From contig OX388312.1 in NCBI GenBank assembly GCA_947579605.1, positions 23,397,313 through 23,461,312 on the forward strand: a stretch of 64,000 nt of DNA, written 5' to 3'. This stretch comes from Athripsodes cinereus. Lineage: Eukaryota > Arthropoda > Insecta > Trichoptera > Leptoceridae. Within the stretch, counting starts at the first letter, position 1. Each line of letters begins with the position of its first letter. The notes below the pieces were generated by a model, which saw nothing but the letters and a program-made list of their open reading frames with translations, ran no database searches and was not told the DNA's origin. A program made the translations under genes and the position numbers. Below are positions 1 to 9,200 of this stretch, one piece after another.

Positions 1-75
1 TGACGTTCCGTTCTCTCTGCCTACCCCATTTGGGACAGGGCGTGAGGGTGGATATAGTATAGTAGTTATAGTATC
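1..75 (+). mobile_element. RTE-A LINE 3' end, cut by window edge
   Basis: The sequence reads through the terminal part of the RTE-A coding region (CGTTCCGTTCTCTCTGCCTA, then a GGGACAGGGCGTGAGGG block) into a TATAG-rich tail ending near position 75. The same block closes the copies at 1799-2165, 12239-16710 and 26840-27170. The rest of the element lies upstream of the window, so its length and TSD cannot be judged. Confidence 0.75.
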
Positions 76-752
76 AAACAACGTAGGTGTTTTAATTGGT
101 TTAAATAAAATATTGTTTTAAAATAAAATGCCCTCTTTTTTGCAGATCTCTCTTACTTTTCCAATACCATGAGCAATGCCAACAAAAACACTAGTAAATA
201 ATAATCTACGTAGTCAAGGTCTTGGTTTACAACATTATATTATTATATTATTACAATATTATAACTGATTATTCTCAATATAACGTTATATATATTATAT
301 TATTATTCTTATTATAGGTAGGTATATATTACAGATACTCACCAACCTAATAACTTACAACCTGCACGCATGACTGGTCGCAACAGATTGGGGATGCTGT
401 GATATAATAATATAATATCAGTAATAAATAGCAGTTAGTTGTTGTTCATTTCGTTATGCTAGGATGTACTTAATGTAATATGTCATTATGTAATGTGTAA
501 TATTAGTGTAAGATGGAAAATTTAATCATGTCATTAGGAATAATTAAATATCATGTACCCATATGTACATATACTCATCTTGAACAAGAGTTTAATTTGT
601 TATCATTGATTATATCGACATTAACTTTGTAATACTTTGAATCAAATAGTTTTGGGGTAGGTATACATATTAATTGATAATTCAAGAGTTTTTTGTGTTT
701 ACACTGTGGAAATCCATTTTTAATTTTATTAAATAAAATATAAAAATATATT
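76..752. other. AT-rich DNA, no feature seen
   Basis: Low-complexity AT-rich sequence with many ATATTAT runs. No reading frame of note, no tandem array and no recognisable transposon end was seen. Confidence 0.5.
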
Positions 753-834
753 ATTGAGCACTGAAGATGCCTACAAGTATAGGTGAAAACGTTGGTATCT
801 AAGCTAACAAAGTGGAGATTAAACAGTGCTCAAT
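753..834 (+). other. hairpin with degenerate hammerhead-like core
   Basis: An 11-bp perfect inverted repeat (ATTGAGCACTG at 753-763, its complement at 824-834) encloses CTGAAGA (761-767), a short stem GCCTA/TAGGT and GAAAACGTT. The order CTGANGA, stem, GAAA is that of a hammerhead ribozyme, but the expected cleavage-site nucleotide is G, so the core is not canonical. Such motifs are known in Penelope-like retroelements; no coding part of such an element is visible here. Confidence 0.4.
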
Positions 835-975
835 TAAATATTTTAGTATTAAATGATTTTCAAAAAGAAATTCCCCAAAATTTGCAAAAAGCTATATCTA
901 TTAATTGTTGACCAACAAGAGTATAGTTCTCTCATCCATAAAGTATTCGTTGGCCTGGATGACTTCCTTTCAAGA

Positions 976-1085
976 TACATCGTTCCTATGACAGTGACAT
1001 TAGAGCCTTAGGAATGAATGTGGAATACAAATGGAGAAGGTTGATTTTGCACATGTGCTCGCGGGAGAAGAACTGAAGGGAATCG
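976..1085 (+). mobile_element. RTE-G LINE C-terminal relic
   Basis: This stretch aligns by eye with 59948-60070 of the intact RTE: CGTTCCTATGACA, then GAATG..GTGGAA, TGGAGAAGGTTG and GTGCTCGCGGGAGAAG match the codons of the last ~40 residues. It is diverged, with several indels and no open frame. An old 5'-truncated copy; boundaries approximate. Confidence 0.6.
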
Positions 1086-1786
1086 TATTTATACGATGAG
1101 GAGTATTAATAGTAAAAAAAAATGAGTAGGTAGTTAAATGTGGAGTAAGCTTTGATCAAAAATATTAATACCTAGTTTATATAAAATAATAGCAAGAAAT
1201 GTGGATTTTATTAAATTAAACTTTGTTAAACCCAAGGTTAAATTAACTCACTAGTTTTTGTGAATGCTAAGAAATTAGTTAAAAATTATAACAAAATCAA
1301 ATTAAGTTTATAACTATGAATTTTTAGGTACGTATGTTAATAAGTAAACTTCTATTCTGTAGAACCAATTCACTGTCATGTTCAAAGGTAATTTAATTTG
1401 TGATTAAAACAAAGTTAACACGATTTTTATGTCGTACTAATTCAATTCCCGGTAAAACTATTATTGTTCTAAGTTATTATAATGCTTTTTATTACTCCAC
1501 CTAATCGAAGAATAACTCTAATTACATGGTTTGAAAATTAAAAGGCGGCTATAGTTATTAATTAAGGTATTACAGGTGTAATAGACTGGGAGACCTGATT
1601 TTGGCGCACAGCTTAGCAATGTCTGTCGCACCTTTTCGAAGTTGTAAGATTATTTGGACTGGACACGAAGAGTTCGTAAGTAAGCACGGTAGTTTCATGT
1701 AATTTTGAAATTAATAAAGCCACACTCACAAATACCTAATAAGTGTTTTTATCCAAACGATTTTGTCCATTTAAATGTTCAAATAT
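1086..1786. other. no feature seen
   Basis: AT-rich sequence without a supported gene or repeat. A slightly GC-richer patch near 1545-1690 matches nothing else in the window. Confidence 0.4.
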
Positions 1787-1798
1787 ATGATAAAAATA

Positions 1799-2165
1799 TA
1801 CTATACTATACTACTATACTCTACCCTCACACCGTGTCCCAAGTGGGGAAGGCAGAGAGAACGTAACGCCAAACAGATCTATCTACACGCTTCCTTCGCT
1901 TGCTCCACATTCATACAGTTTCTCAAACACGCACGTAGGTTCCTCTTACCTAACACACGGCCGTCCTTGAGAATTCGATCTACGTGATTAAGCCACTTGG
2001 TTCTTGGACACCCGCGCTTCCTCACACCCTTTCTTTCAGACAAGTATATCCTCTTTGTCATTCTTACCTCATTCATTCGTTCAACATGTCCAAACCACCA
2101 TAGTTTATTCACGCGCATTCTGTCTACAACACTCTTCTTGTATCGGCTCATTCTTCTTATATGTA
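1799..2165 (-). mobile_element. RTE-A LINE, 5'-truncated, with 12-bp TSD
   Basis: On the minus strand this encodes the end of an RTE-type reverse transcriptase protein (FGHVERMNE, IYLSERKGVRKRG, RACLRNCMNVEQAKEAC), followed by a short 3' end and a TATAG-rich tail at 1799-1825. It is flanked by identical 12-bp direct repeats ATGATAAAAATA at 1787-1798 and 2166-2177, so the insertion is exactly delimited at 367 bp. Only the C-terminal ~110 codons remain; the copy is inert but young enough to keep an exact TSD. Confidence 0.85.
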
Positions 2166-2177
2166 ATGATAAAAATA

Positions 2178-2849
2178 AATGTACAAAATAATAATTACAA
2201 ATGTTTGGAGTCAAAAACTTTACAAATACCACTAAAAATTAATCTACGCGCGATTCAACAGGTAACCTGTCATTCTCAAGCGCAATATTTGACATTTGTA
2301 ATTATGTTTAGAAACTACCACAACGTTACCGCCAAATCAATAAATAATAGTACAAAATAATATTACCTTCTACTTTGTAGGTAATGTTCTATAATATTTT
2401 AATTGGTTACATCTATATTTCAGTACGACCGATTAAAGACATATCAAGATTTGTGTTCAAAACAAAACGATCCCTCTTTCATACTGCAGCTTTTACACGA
2501 TACTGCGGAGGAGTCGCATTGATAAATCATTCACGTGCCGTATAAAAATCACCATATGGCAATCGTAGAGGGATTGTTAAAATGAAAAATAAAAAAAAAA
2601 TAACATAAAAGATTGTACACACATTGATGTTACAATTACGTCATGTATTGAAAATATGAATAATAATACATATTAGGTACTATGTCCAACCGTAATGGTA
2701 TTGCCGATACTTTTTTAGTAGAAATGTAATGAATAATATCCGGTAGGTAACTATTTCGAATCTCGTATATTCAGCTTAAATTTTCTGTCCGTCTGGACAC
2801 CGAATATCATCAAACCACTATCTCTGCAAATACTGAATGTTATACGAGT
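2178..2849. other. no feature seen
   Basis: AT-rich, non-coding by eye. A mid-GC stretch at 2430-2580 has no match elsewhere in the window. The last bases (to 2849) are the left flank of the I-like LINE. Confidence 0.4.
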
Positions 2850-2861
2850 ATCTTCCTTTTA
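2850..2861 (+). repeat. 5' target-site duplication of the I-like LINE
   Basis: ATCTTCCTTTTA at 2850-2861 is repeated exactly at 8487-8498 just after the poly(A) tract. The first A of the right copy could belong to the tail, so 11-12 bp. It fixes the 5' end of the element at 2862. Confidence 0.85.
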
Positions 2862-3323
2862 GTTTTTTTTCGCATCGGAGCACTGTGGAAGGCGGACGTG
2901 TCGACGATACAACATTCAGATAAAATTTTGATTTATTATAATAACATAATTACTTTGAAACTAACATAAGTTTAACATATTTTTTTCTTCTTTTCTTTTC
3001 TTCTTAGTACTAACTATACTAACAGTACGAGTTCCGTGCTTAATTATTATTAATAAATTTATTTTGTTTATTTTTTCATTTATATCGTGAAATATAATTG
3101 TTTGTTTACCAACCGAGAGCGGCGAGCGCCTGCGTTCGCCTATTTAGAGGTCATTGAACCGCGGTGCGGTCAAACAGATTCAATAAAATTTGTACGATAT
3201 ACATAATTTTTATATTTTTTGTTATTTTTGCATTTTGATTGCAAATTCTGTTTGATTTTTCTCTGGATTTTTTCCTTTCTTATATTATCGTTTTATACAC
3301 TGAGTTAAAATAAACTATTAAGG
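2862..3323 (+). promoter_or_regulatory. LINE 5' leader / presumed internal promoter
   Basis: The leader starts with a T-run and the GC-richer segment CGCATCGGAGCACTGTGG, has another GC-rich block at 3112-3172 (GAGCGGCGAGCGCCTGCG), and is otherwise AT-rich. I found no ATG in its 462 nt, so the first ATG is that of ORF1 (AGGATGA context). I-type LINEs are known to be transcribed by Pol II from an internal promoter at their 5' end; promoter activity here is inferred only. Confidence 0.55.
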
Positions 3324-4655
3324 ATGAATGAAACAGAGCCCCCGGACACCGGGGGTGTTAACCGAAAACGCGGAAGATTTGAATCGATCGATGCCTGTAA
3401 TCTCGCTGAAGATTCCAAAAATAAGCCATTATCTTTAGATGATATCTCCCTGCATTCTGCGACCAACAAAGCCAATTCAAACTCTTCCAATATGTATTCT
3501 ATTACGTCTCAGTCTCCATACCTAGTAGTAGTAGAGAATGAGATGGGCGGCAAACCTATTCATCCCATGTTTATCGGGGAAATATGCGCGAAGGGAAATA
3601 TAACCGGCATTGTTCCCGGAGGCGTGCGTTCAGATAGTAGAACGAAAATCGTCATTACCTTCAACTCCCCACAGAATGCAAATAACTTTCTATCGAATAA
3701 GATCATCACTGAAAATCACTTAAAAGCATTTATTCCAAACTATAAGCTACACAAACTAGGTATCGTCCGCGGTGTCCGTCTTGAACTTACAGATGAGGAT
3801 ATTTTGCAAAACATCGTTGTACCTTCTCCTTTTGGCAAAGTTGTCAAACTGCGTAGGCTCAACCGAAAAGTCACTACCTCTGACTCGTCAGAATGGAAAC
3901 CTTCCACAACGATCTTATTAACGTTTGAGGGTCAATCTTTGCCAGAGCGCGTCTTTTTGTTTTACAATTCTTTGAGAGTTGAACAGTACATATACCCAAG
4001 CTACATGTGCCACAATTGCCTGAGGTATGGACATACTAAGGCTAGATGTACATCGACCGCCAGATGTGCAAGGTGTGGTAATACTCATTTAGAAACAGAT
4101 TGTCCTTTAAAAGAATCTACACCAAACTGCGTTAACTGCAAAGGTTCTCATGTAGCCACCAGCAATTCGTGTCCAGAATTTCTCCGACAAAAAGAAATAA
4201 AGAAGACCATGGCTGATGAAAATGTCTCCTTCTCTTACGCAGCAAAAATAATCCCAAAACGCAGTAACTTGTATAGCAATGTGACAAGAAATTCCACAAA
4301 AGTAGCTTCAGCTGACACTAAAACTACAACTACCCCTCGGCCTTCTGCGTTTAAGCAAAACTTAGACAAAAAGATGATCGATGGCCTTCTATCTTATACA
4401 AACGGACAACCATCGAATCCCCAAAATGGTTGTGCTTTGAATGCAAGCTCATCTTCAATCTCATCTTCAACCCCACCTACTCTTTCTTCTACCAAAAATA
4501 CTCCAACAAGTACTGAACCCCATATTATTATAAATTTGCTCGTCCAAATATTAACAATGCTGATATCCAACTCTGAGAATACACTGAATACAGAAATTTT
4601 TCCTTCCTTAACGAATTTATTAAATTTAATTTCAAACAATAACGGCAATGAGTAA
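3324..4655 (+). CDS. LINE ORF1 protein (Gag-like, three zinc knuckles)
   Basis: A 443-residue nucleic-acid-binding protein of the I-like LINE. The N-terminal ~70 residues are polar; the middle (about 70-220) resembles the RNA-binding part of insect LINE ORF1 proteins. Three zinc knuckles follow: CHNCLRYGHTKARC (about residue 229), CARCGNTHLETDC (about 248) and CVNCKGSHVATSNSC (about 269). The C-terminal third is Ser/Thr/Pro-rich low complexity and then Leu/Ile-rich. In this family ORF1 protein coats the element RNA and helps form the ribonucleoprotein that moves to the nucleus. The start is the first ATG of the leader. The stop codon overlaps the ORF2 start by 8 nt. The frame is intact. Confidence 0.9.
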   Translation: MNETEPPDTGGVNRKRGRFESIDACNLAEDSKNKPLSLDDISLHSATNKANSNSSNMYSITSQSPYLVVVENEMGGKPIHPMFIGEICAKGNITGIVPGGVRSDSRTKIVITFNSPQNANNFLSNKIITENHLKAFIPNYKLHKLGIVRGVRLELTDEDILQNIVVPSPFGKVVKLRRLNRKVTTSDSSEWKPSTTILLTFEGQSLPERVFLFYNSLRVEQYIYPSYMCHNCLRYGHTKARCTSTARCARCGNTHLETDCPLKESTPNCVNCKGSHVATSNSCPEFLRQKEIKKTMADENVSFSYAAKIIPKRSNLYSNVTRNSTKVASADTKTTTTPRPSAFKQNLDKKMIDGLLSYTNGQPSNPQNGCALNASSSSISSSTPPTLSSTKNTPTSTEPHIIINLLVQILTMLISNSENTLNTEIFPSLTNLLNLISNNNGNE

Positions 4656-7600
4656 TCAGACACCAGTTAACCTTCTGCAATGGAATGCTCGTAGCGCAGT
4701 CTCTAATAAACATGAAATAATCACATTATTAAACCAAAATTCCATAGACTTAGCTGCAATAAGTGAGACTTGGTTACAACCACATTATACCTTTAAAATC
4801 CCAGGATATAGCTGTATAAGGGCAGATCGTTCTGTGGGTCGCGGTGGCGGTGCTGCTGTGATTATCAACAGCTCAATTCCCTTTTCTATTATATCACTTC
4901 CTCACAATCCTATTCTGGAAATAGTAGCAGTCAAAATTAACGACATTGGCTTCGTATCTGTATATATTCCCCCAAATTCTGGCTTCGACATCTCCTATTT
5001 CGATTCTATCATTCCTCTCCTCCCATCTAGTTTCCTGATTCTAGGAGATCTCAATGCCCACTCCTCATCTTGGGGATGCTCAATAACAGACAGATCTGGA
5101 AATTGTGTCCTCTCCTTTTTGGATAAACACAATTTGTGCATCATAAACGATGGTTCGCCTACTAGAATAACCTCTCCATCCCAAAACCTCAGTGCTATTG
5201 ATTTGAGTATATGCACAAGTGATTTATTCCCCTCTATCGTCTGGCGTATTTCGGAAGACGCTTGTTCAAGCGATCACTATCCAATATTTATGACTCTACT
5301 CACAAAACCAATAAGGAACATCCCAATCACAAGAATTCTTTATAACACCCGTAAGGCTAACTGGGATGTTTACCAGAAAAAGCTGGATTTATGTTCATCA
5401 ACTCTTGAATCTCGTTTATCTCAATCGAATTGTATAGATACTAAGTACAAATATATAACAGACGAAATATATAAAGCGGCAGACAGTAGTATGCCTCTTA
5501 AAACTAACCACAAGCGAGCAAAAAATGCTCCCTGGTGGGATGATGAATGTTCTAATCTGATAAACGAGAGAAGACAAGCTATGCATCAATTACGAAAAAA
5601 TTTTAGCATGCACACCTTCCTCCAAGCTAAAGCCATACAAGCCAAAGTTAAAAAAGTATTAAGACAGAAGAAGCGCAAAGGATGGCAGACCTTTTGTTCC
5701 AATTTATCTCCCCATACACCTTCAACAATCGTATGGCAGATGATCAGGAGATTCAAGGGATCTCTAATTCCTCCTAAAGTATGCGGATCTAGATCAGCAT
5801 GGCTTCCAAACTTTGTTGATAAATTGGCCCCTTCTCACGTCCCTGTCAAAGACCCACCTATTGTGTCAATACCAAATAATAACACCGATAATTTAACTTC
5901 TCCATTCTCACTCAACGAGCTTCAAACTTGCCTTCACTTGTTAAAACCTAATAGTTCTCCTGGTACTGATAAAATACCTTACACATTTTTCCAAAAATTC
6001 CCAAAGCATTTTCTTGATATCTTTCTTGGATTTCTAAACGAAATATTTTGTTTAGGAACAATTCCAACACCGTGGAAGCAGCATTTGATATTACCAATAT
6101 TAAAACAAGGTAAAGATCCCAATTCGGGCTCTTCTTACCGACCAATAGCTATGTCCTCCTGTGCACTAAAACTCTTTGAACATCTGATTAAAAATAGGTT
6201 GGTCTGGTATATAGAGCATAATTGTTTGCTCTCTGTAAGTCAATTTGGTTTCAGAAGATCACTTTCATGTGCAGATAATCTTAGTATACTCATCACAGAC
6301 ATAAATATTGCCTTTACTAATAAAGAACACGTAGCAGCCGTTTTCTTGGACATAAATTCAGCTTTTGACAACGTATGTATTTCCACACTTTACCAAAAAC
6401 TCATAAATATTAATCTTCCTCTCCCATTTTGCAATATAATATACAACATGTTCTCTGACAGAGAAATAGTCATCGATGACGGTCTTGGGGGCACTCGTAG
6501 AAAAGTATGGAAGGGTCTCCCGCAAGGTTCTGTTTTAAGCCCAGTGCTTTTTAATATTTATTGCTCTGACTTGGATCAAGTCCTTCCTAGTGGCGTTAAA
6601 ATAATTCAATACGCAGACGATCTGGCCCTCTATGCAGCAAACAAAAATATCGATAGTGCAGTTGCTCTAATACAAACAGCTTTGGAGAACATTAACAATT
6701 GGATGAATAAAAATTCTTTCTGTATTTCTGCTTCCAAATCCAAATCTATTCTATTTTCAAGAAAACACAACATTCCCTCCGTTTCCCTTGATGTGGATGG
6801 AACACCAATCCCCCAAGTGAATGAACTCAAATTTTTGGGTCTACATATGGAACGAAAACTATGTTGGAGATCCCAAATTAACCATGTTGCAGAAAAATGC
6901 GAGAACTCTATAAATTTACTGAGGGCGATCACTGGTGTATCTTGGGGTAGTCATCCCACCTCTATGAAGAATATTTACAATGCACTTGTTCGTTGTCACT
7001 TGGATTACGCGAGCTTCCTCTTTTGCCCACTTCCGAAATATTTGGAAACTAAGTTGGAGAGAATTCAATCCAAATCCCTCAGACTAATAGTCGGAGCCAT
7101 GCAGTCCACTCCTATTAACTCGCTTCAAGTAGAGTGCGTGGATATGCCACTTCCACTCAGAAGACAATACTTATCAGACACTTTTATTCTAAAAAGACTT
7201 AAATACTCCAATCATCCTCTTCTGAAAAGCCTTCATATTCTGAAAACTCTCTACGAAACAAACAGATACTGGTCTAATAAGCCTACTCCTCACCTATGCA
7301 ATAGTATAAATAAATATAATGTTTCATTCAACATAAAACAGTTTCCGTTCCCTTCACCTTTTTACGATTCCGCATTTGAACTTCTACAATTTATGCCTAA
7401 TGTGATTGATAACATAGGATTGAACAAATATACTAAATTATCTGAAGAATGCATGAATCGAAATTTTCTTTCCATAGTGGCCGACAAGTGGCCTAATCAC
7501 GTAACGATATTTACAGATGGTTCAAAGCTTTCTGCAAGTGAAAGCACTGGAGCTGCAGCCCTCATACCTTCTCTAAATATTTCCTCTCAATTGAAATTGA

Positions 7601-8367
7601 CATCTAAATCAGTTTTCACGGCGGAATGCGCTGCAATAATTGAAGCCTTGTGTCTATCAAATACGCATAATATCATGAAATGCGTCATTTTTACTGACTC
7701 TCTGTCTCTTGTTCAAACTCTTATGTCCCCTTCTTCGACTCTCAGTGATAATCCGAATATTATGCGCATTAGAAACCTTATGTACTATCGATCCTTATCC
7801 AATCAAGATACCATTATCGCATGGATTCCGGCACATTGTGGTATCCGCCACAACGAATCTGTCGATGAATTGGCTAAAACTGCTTGCACCCTCGGAACAA
7901 CGATGGAAGATTTCATCCTTCCAGACGATGACATAAAGCGAACCGTAGAAGCTGATGCTCGTAAAAAGTGGAGTGAATTGTGGATGGACGTATCACTCAT
8001 AAAAGGAAAAAGATATAGGTCGATCCAGGTCCAAATCGCAAGAAAACCTTGGTTCCACAAATCGAAATTCAACAGATCTGAAATTACTGCCATATGTCGA
8101 ATGCGATTTGGACACTGTAGACTGGACGCTCATCTTTTTAAAATCCAACTTGTTGAAAGCCCATACTGCGAGTGCGGCTTGGACGAGGAGACGCTTGACC
8201 ATGTTTTCCTGGGGTGCCCTATCAGGGATGCATATGATATTTTCGTTGATGCTCTTCAGAACGATTGCCAATTTCCTTTGAATATTGAATCATTGCTGAG
8301 TATGACATCCGAATCAATCCATTTGTCCCTTCTCAAATCAATGAAAGCCAATTTTATTATTCTGTGA
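4648..8367 (+). CDS. LINE ORF2: endonuclease, reverse transcriptase, RNase H
   Basis: A 1239-residue polyprotein that performs target-primed reverse transcription. Residues ~1-215 form the APE-type endonuclease (LLQWNARS, SETWL, GDLNAHSSSWG and SDHYPIF near 208). RT spans ~440-720: YRPIAMSSCALKLFE, AVFLDINSAFDN, GLPQGSVLSPVLF (~625) and catalytic QYADDLALYA (YADD ~655). RNase H spans ~950-1075: TIFTDGSKL (~952), TAECAAIIEAL, IFTDSLSLV and IPAHCGIRHNESVDELAK. A C-terminal CxC..H..C motif (CECGLDEETLDHVFLGCP, ~1173) is the usual LINE zinc-binding tail. All catalytic positions I can recognise are present and the frame is uninterrupted. The ATG lies inside the last codons of ORF1 (ATGAGTAA), which suggests translation by termination-reinitiation. 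Confidence 0.93.
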   Translation: MSNQTPVNLLQWNARSAVSNKHEIITLLNQNSIDLAAISETWLQPHYTFKIPGYSCIRADRSVGRGGGAAVIINSSIPFSIISLPHNPILEIVAVKINDIGFVSVYIPPNSGFDISYFDSIIPLLPSSFLILGDLNAHSSSWGCSITDRSGNCVLSFLDKHNLCIINDGSPTRITSPSQNLSAIDLSICTSDLFPSIVWRISEDACSSDHYPIFMTLLTKPIRNIPITRILYNTRKANWDVYQKKLDLCSSTLESRLSQSNCIDTKYKYITDEIYKAADSSMPLKTNHKRAKNAPWWDDECSNLINERRQAMHQLRKNFSMHTFLQAKAIQAKVKKVLRQKKRKGWQTFCSNLSPHTPSTIVWQMIRRFKGSLIPPKVCGSRSAWLPNFVDKLAPSHVPVKDPPIVSIPNNNTDNLTSPFSLNELQTCLHLLKPNSSPGTDKIPYTFFQKFPKHFLDIFLGFLNEIFCLGTIPTPWKQHLILPILKQGKDPNSGSSYRPIAMSSCALKLFEHLIKNRLVWYIEHNCLLSVSQFGFRRSLSCADNLSILITDINIAFTNKEHVAAVFLDINSAFDNVCISTLYQKLININLPLPFCNIIYNMFSDREIVIDDGLGGTRRKVWKGLPQGSVLSPVLFNIYCSDLDQVLPSGVKIIQYADDLALYAANKNIDSAVALIQTALENINNWMNKNSFCISASKSKSILFSRKHNIPSVSLDVDGTPIPQVNELKFLGLHMERKLCWRSQINHVAEKCENSINLLRAITGVSWGSHPTSMKNIYNALVRCHLDYASFLFCPLPKYLETKLERIQSKSLRLIVGAMQSTPINSLQVECVDMPLPLRRQYLSDTFILKRLKYSNHPLLKSLHILKTLYETNRYWSNKPTPHLCNSINKYNVSFNIKQFPFPSPFYDSAFELLQFMPNVIDNIGLNKYTKLSEECMNRNFLSIVADKWPNHVTIFTDGSKLSASESTGAAALIPSLNISSQLKLTSKSVFTAECAAIIEALCLSNTHNIMKCVIFTDSLSLVQTLMSPSSTLSDNPNIMRIRNLMYYRSLSNQDTIIAWIPAHCGIRHNESVDELAKTACTLGTTMEDFILPDDDIKRTVEADARKKWSELWMDVSLIKGKRYRSIQVQIARKPWFHKSKFNRSEITAICRMRFGHCRLDAHLFKIQLVESPYCECGLDEETLDHVFLGCPIRDAYDIFVDALQNDCQFPLNIESLLSMTSESIHLSLLKSMKANFIIL

Positions 8368-8453
8368 TGACTATCTTCTTGACTATTTAACTATACCTTG
8401 AGACTGTTTTTGGCACAAATCATCCTCGTAGGATGCTATGCCATAAATGAAGG

Positions 8454-8487
<34 letters not shown>
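8368..8487 (+). other. LINE 3' UTR and poly(A) tract
   Basis: After the TGA the 3' UTR contains a small inverted repeat, CATCCTCGTAGGATG, and ends AATGAAGG followed by 34 A residues. A long pure A tract is fragile, which fits a recent insertion. No AATAAA is present; the nearest variant is ATAAAT a few bases upstream of the tract. Confidence 0.75.
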
Positions 8488-8491
<4 letters not shown>

Positions 8492-9064
8492 CCTTTTACA
8501 GGACACTCGAAAACTCACAGTAAATACTACTTTCCCAAACTCTTTTTGAAGTAAACAAAAGTCTTCCTTAAAAAATGAAAAATAATTGAGATGTTCTTAA
8601 TCGATGATTTTTTTGCCGTCGTGATCACGGCTGATTCTGCGGCTATCCGGTTTGAGTTTCCACTAAATATCCGTTACATTTCTACATTTCAGCATCCATC
8701 TCCTTTACTAATCTCGTTTTCTCTTTTCCGCAACACGCGCTCTCTTTCATTAAACAAAATAATAATAATAATCATACAGCAACCAGCTTTTTTGTTGTGT
8801 TTGTTTGAGGCTTTTGAATCACAGTTGAAATAATAAAAAATGAAATGATATTATTTGCATATTTGATGTGGTGTAAATGTTTTGCAAAAGGACCTTTTTA
8901 ACATAAAGAGTAAAATAAGTACCTTTACTAGTACGCAGCAGCGGTTTCTCTTTAGTGGCGTCGATGCAACGCAGGTACTCCCTTTATAAATACAGTAAGC
9001 ATAATTATTATGTTTTATCTTTTGAAGTGTTTGTAAAACATCCCGTATTCGTAAATCATTTTAA
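8488..9064. other. T-family relic fragment, then unassigned DNA
   Basis: The first ~60 bases (CAGGACACTCGAAAACTCAC and following) resemble positions 28640-28690 in a T-family copy, so the LINE target was probably a decayed repeat. From ~8590 to 9064 nothing is recognisable; an 80-codon open frame at 8591-8833 has no motif and is likely chance. Confidence 0.4.
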
Positions 9065-9069
9065 ATATT

Positions 9070-9200
9070 CGATTCTCTACCCTATCGCGCACTGGAGTGG
9101 CAAGGTCTGAAGTTCGGACCCAAAAAGTAAGCAAAGAAAGGAAGACCTGCAATTACTCCCCTGGCAACCTACTTACAAGAAATGCCGTGACGGTATGAAT
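9070..9200 (+). mobile_element. LINE 3' end relic (relative of LINE-C)
   Basis: ACTGGAGTGGCAAGGTCTGA followed by AGTTCGGACCCAAAAAG matches the complement of 24595-24660, where the same string directly follows the C-terminal zinc motif of a LINE. Here only the last codons (..WSGKV stop) and 3' UTR remain, ending in TGCCGTGACGGTATGAATAA. Strongly 5'-truncated. Confidence 0.5.

Larger units (their letters stand above)
2862..8486 (+). mobile_element. full-length I-superfamily LINE with poly(A) tail
   Basis: A complete non-LTR retrotransposon of about 5.6 kb: leader, ORF1 (3324-4655), ORF2 (4648-8367), ~85-nt 3' UTR and a 34-A tail (8454-8487, the last A shared with the TSD). A 12-bp TSD flanks it. 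ORF2 carries APE-type endonuclease, RT and RNase H in that order; among insect LINEs this points to the I superfamily (I, Nimb, LOA or R1-like clades). I favour I/Nimb from the endonuclease and RT motifs, without a tree. Both frames are open, so the copy may be recent and possibly competent. Its 3' flank resembles a T-family relic, so it probably landed in an older repeat. Confidence 0.9.

Noticed and set aside
2430..2580. Possible exon because of higher GC
   Set aside because: No open frame longer than chance and no splice-site pair; no match elsewhere in the window.
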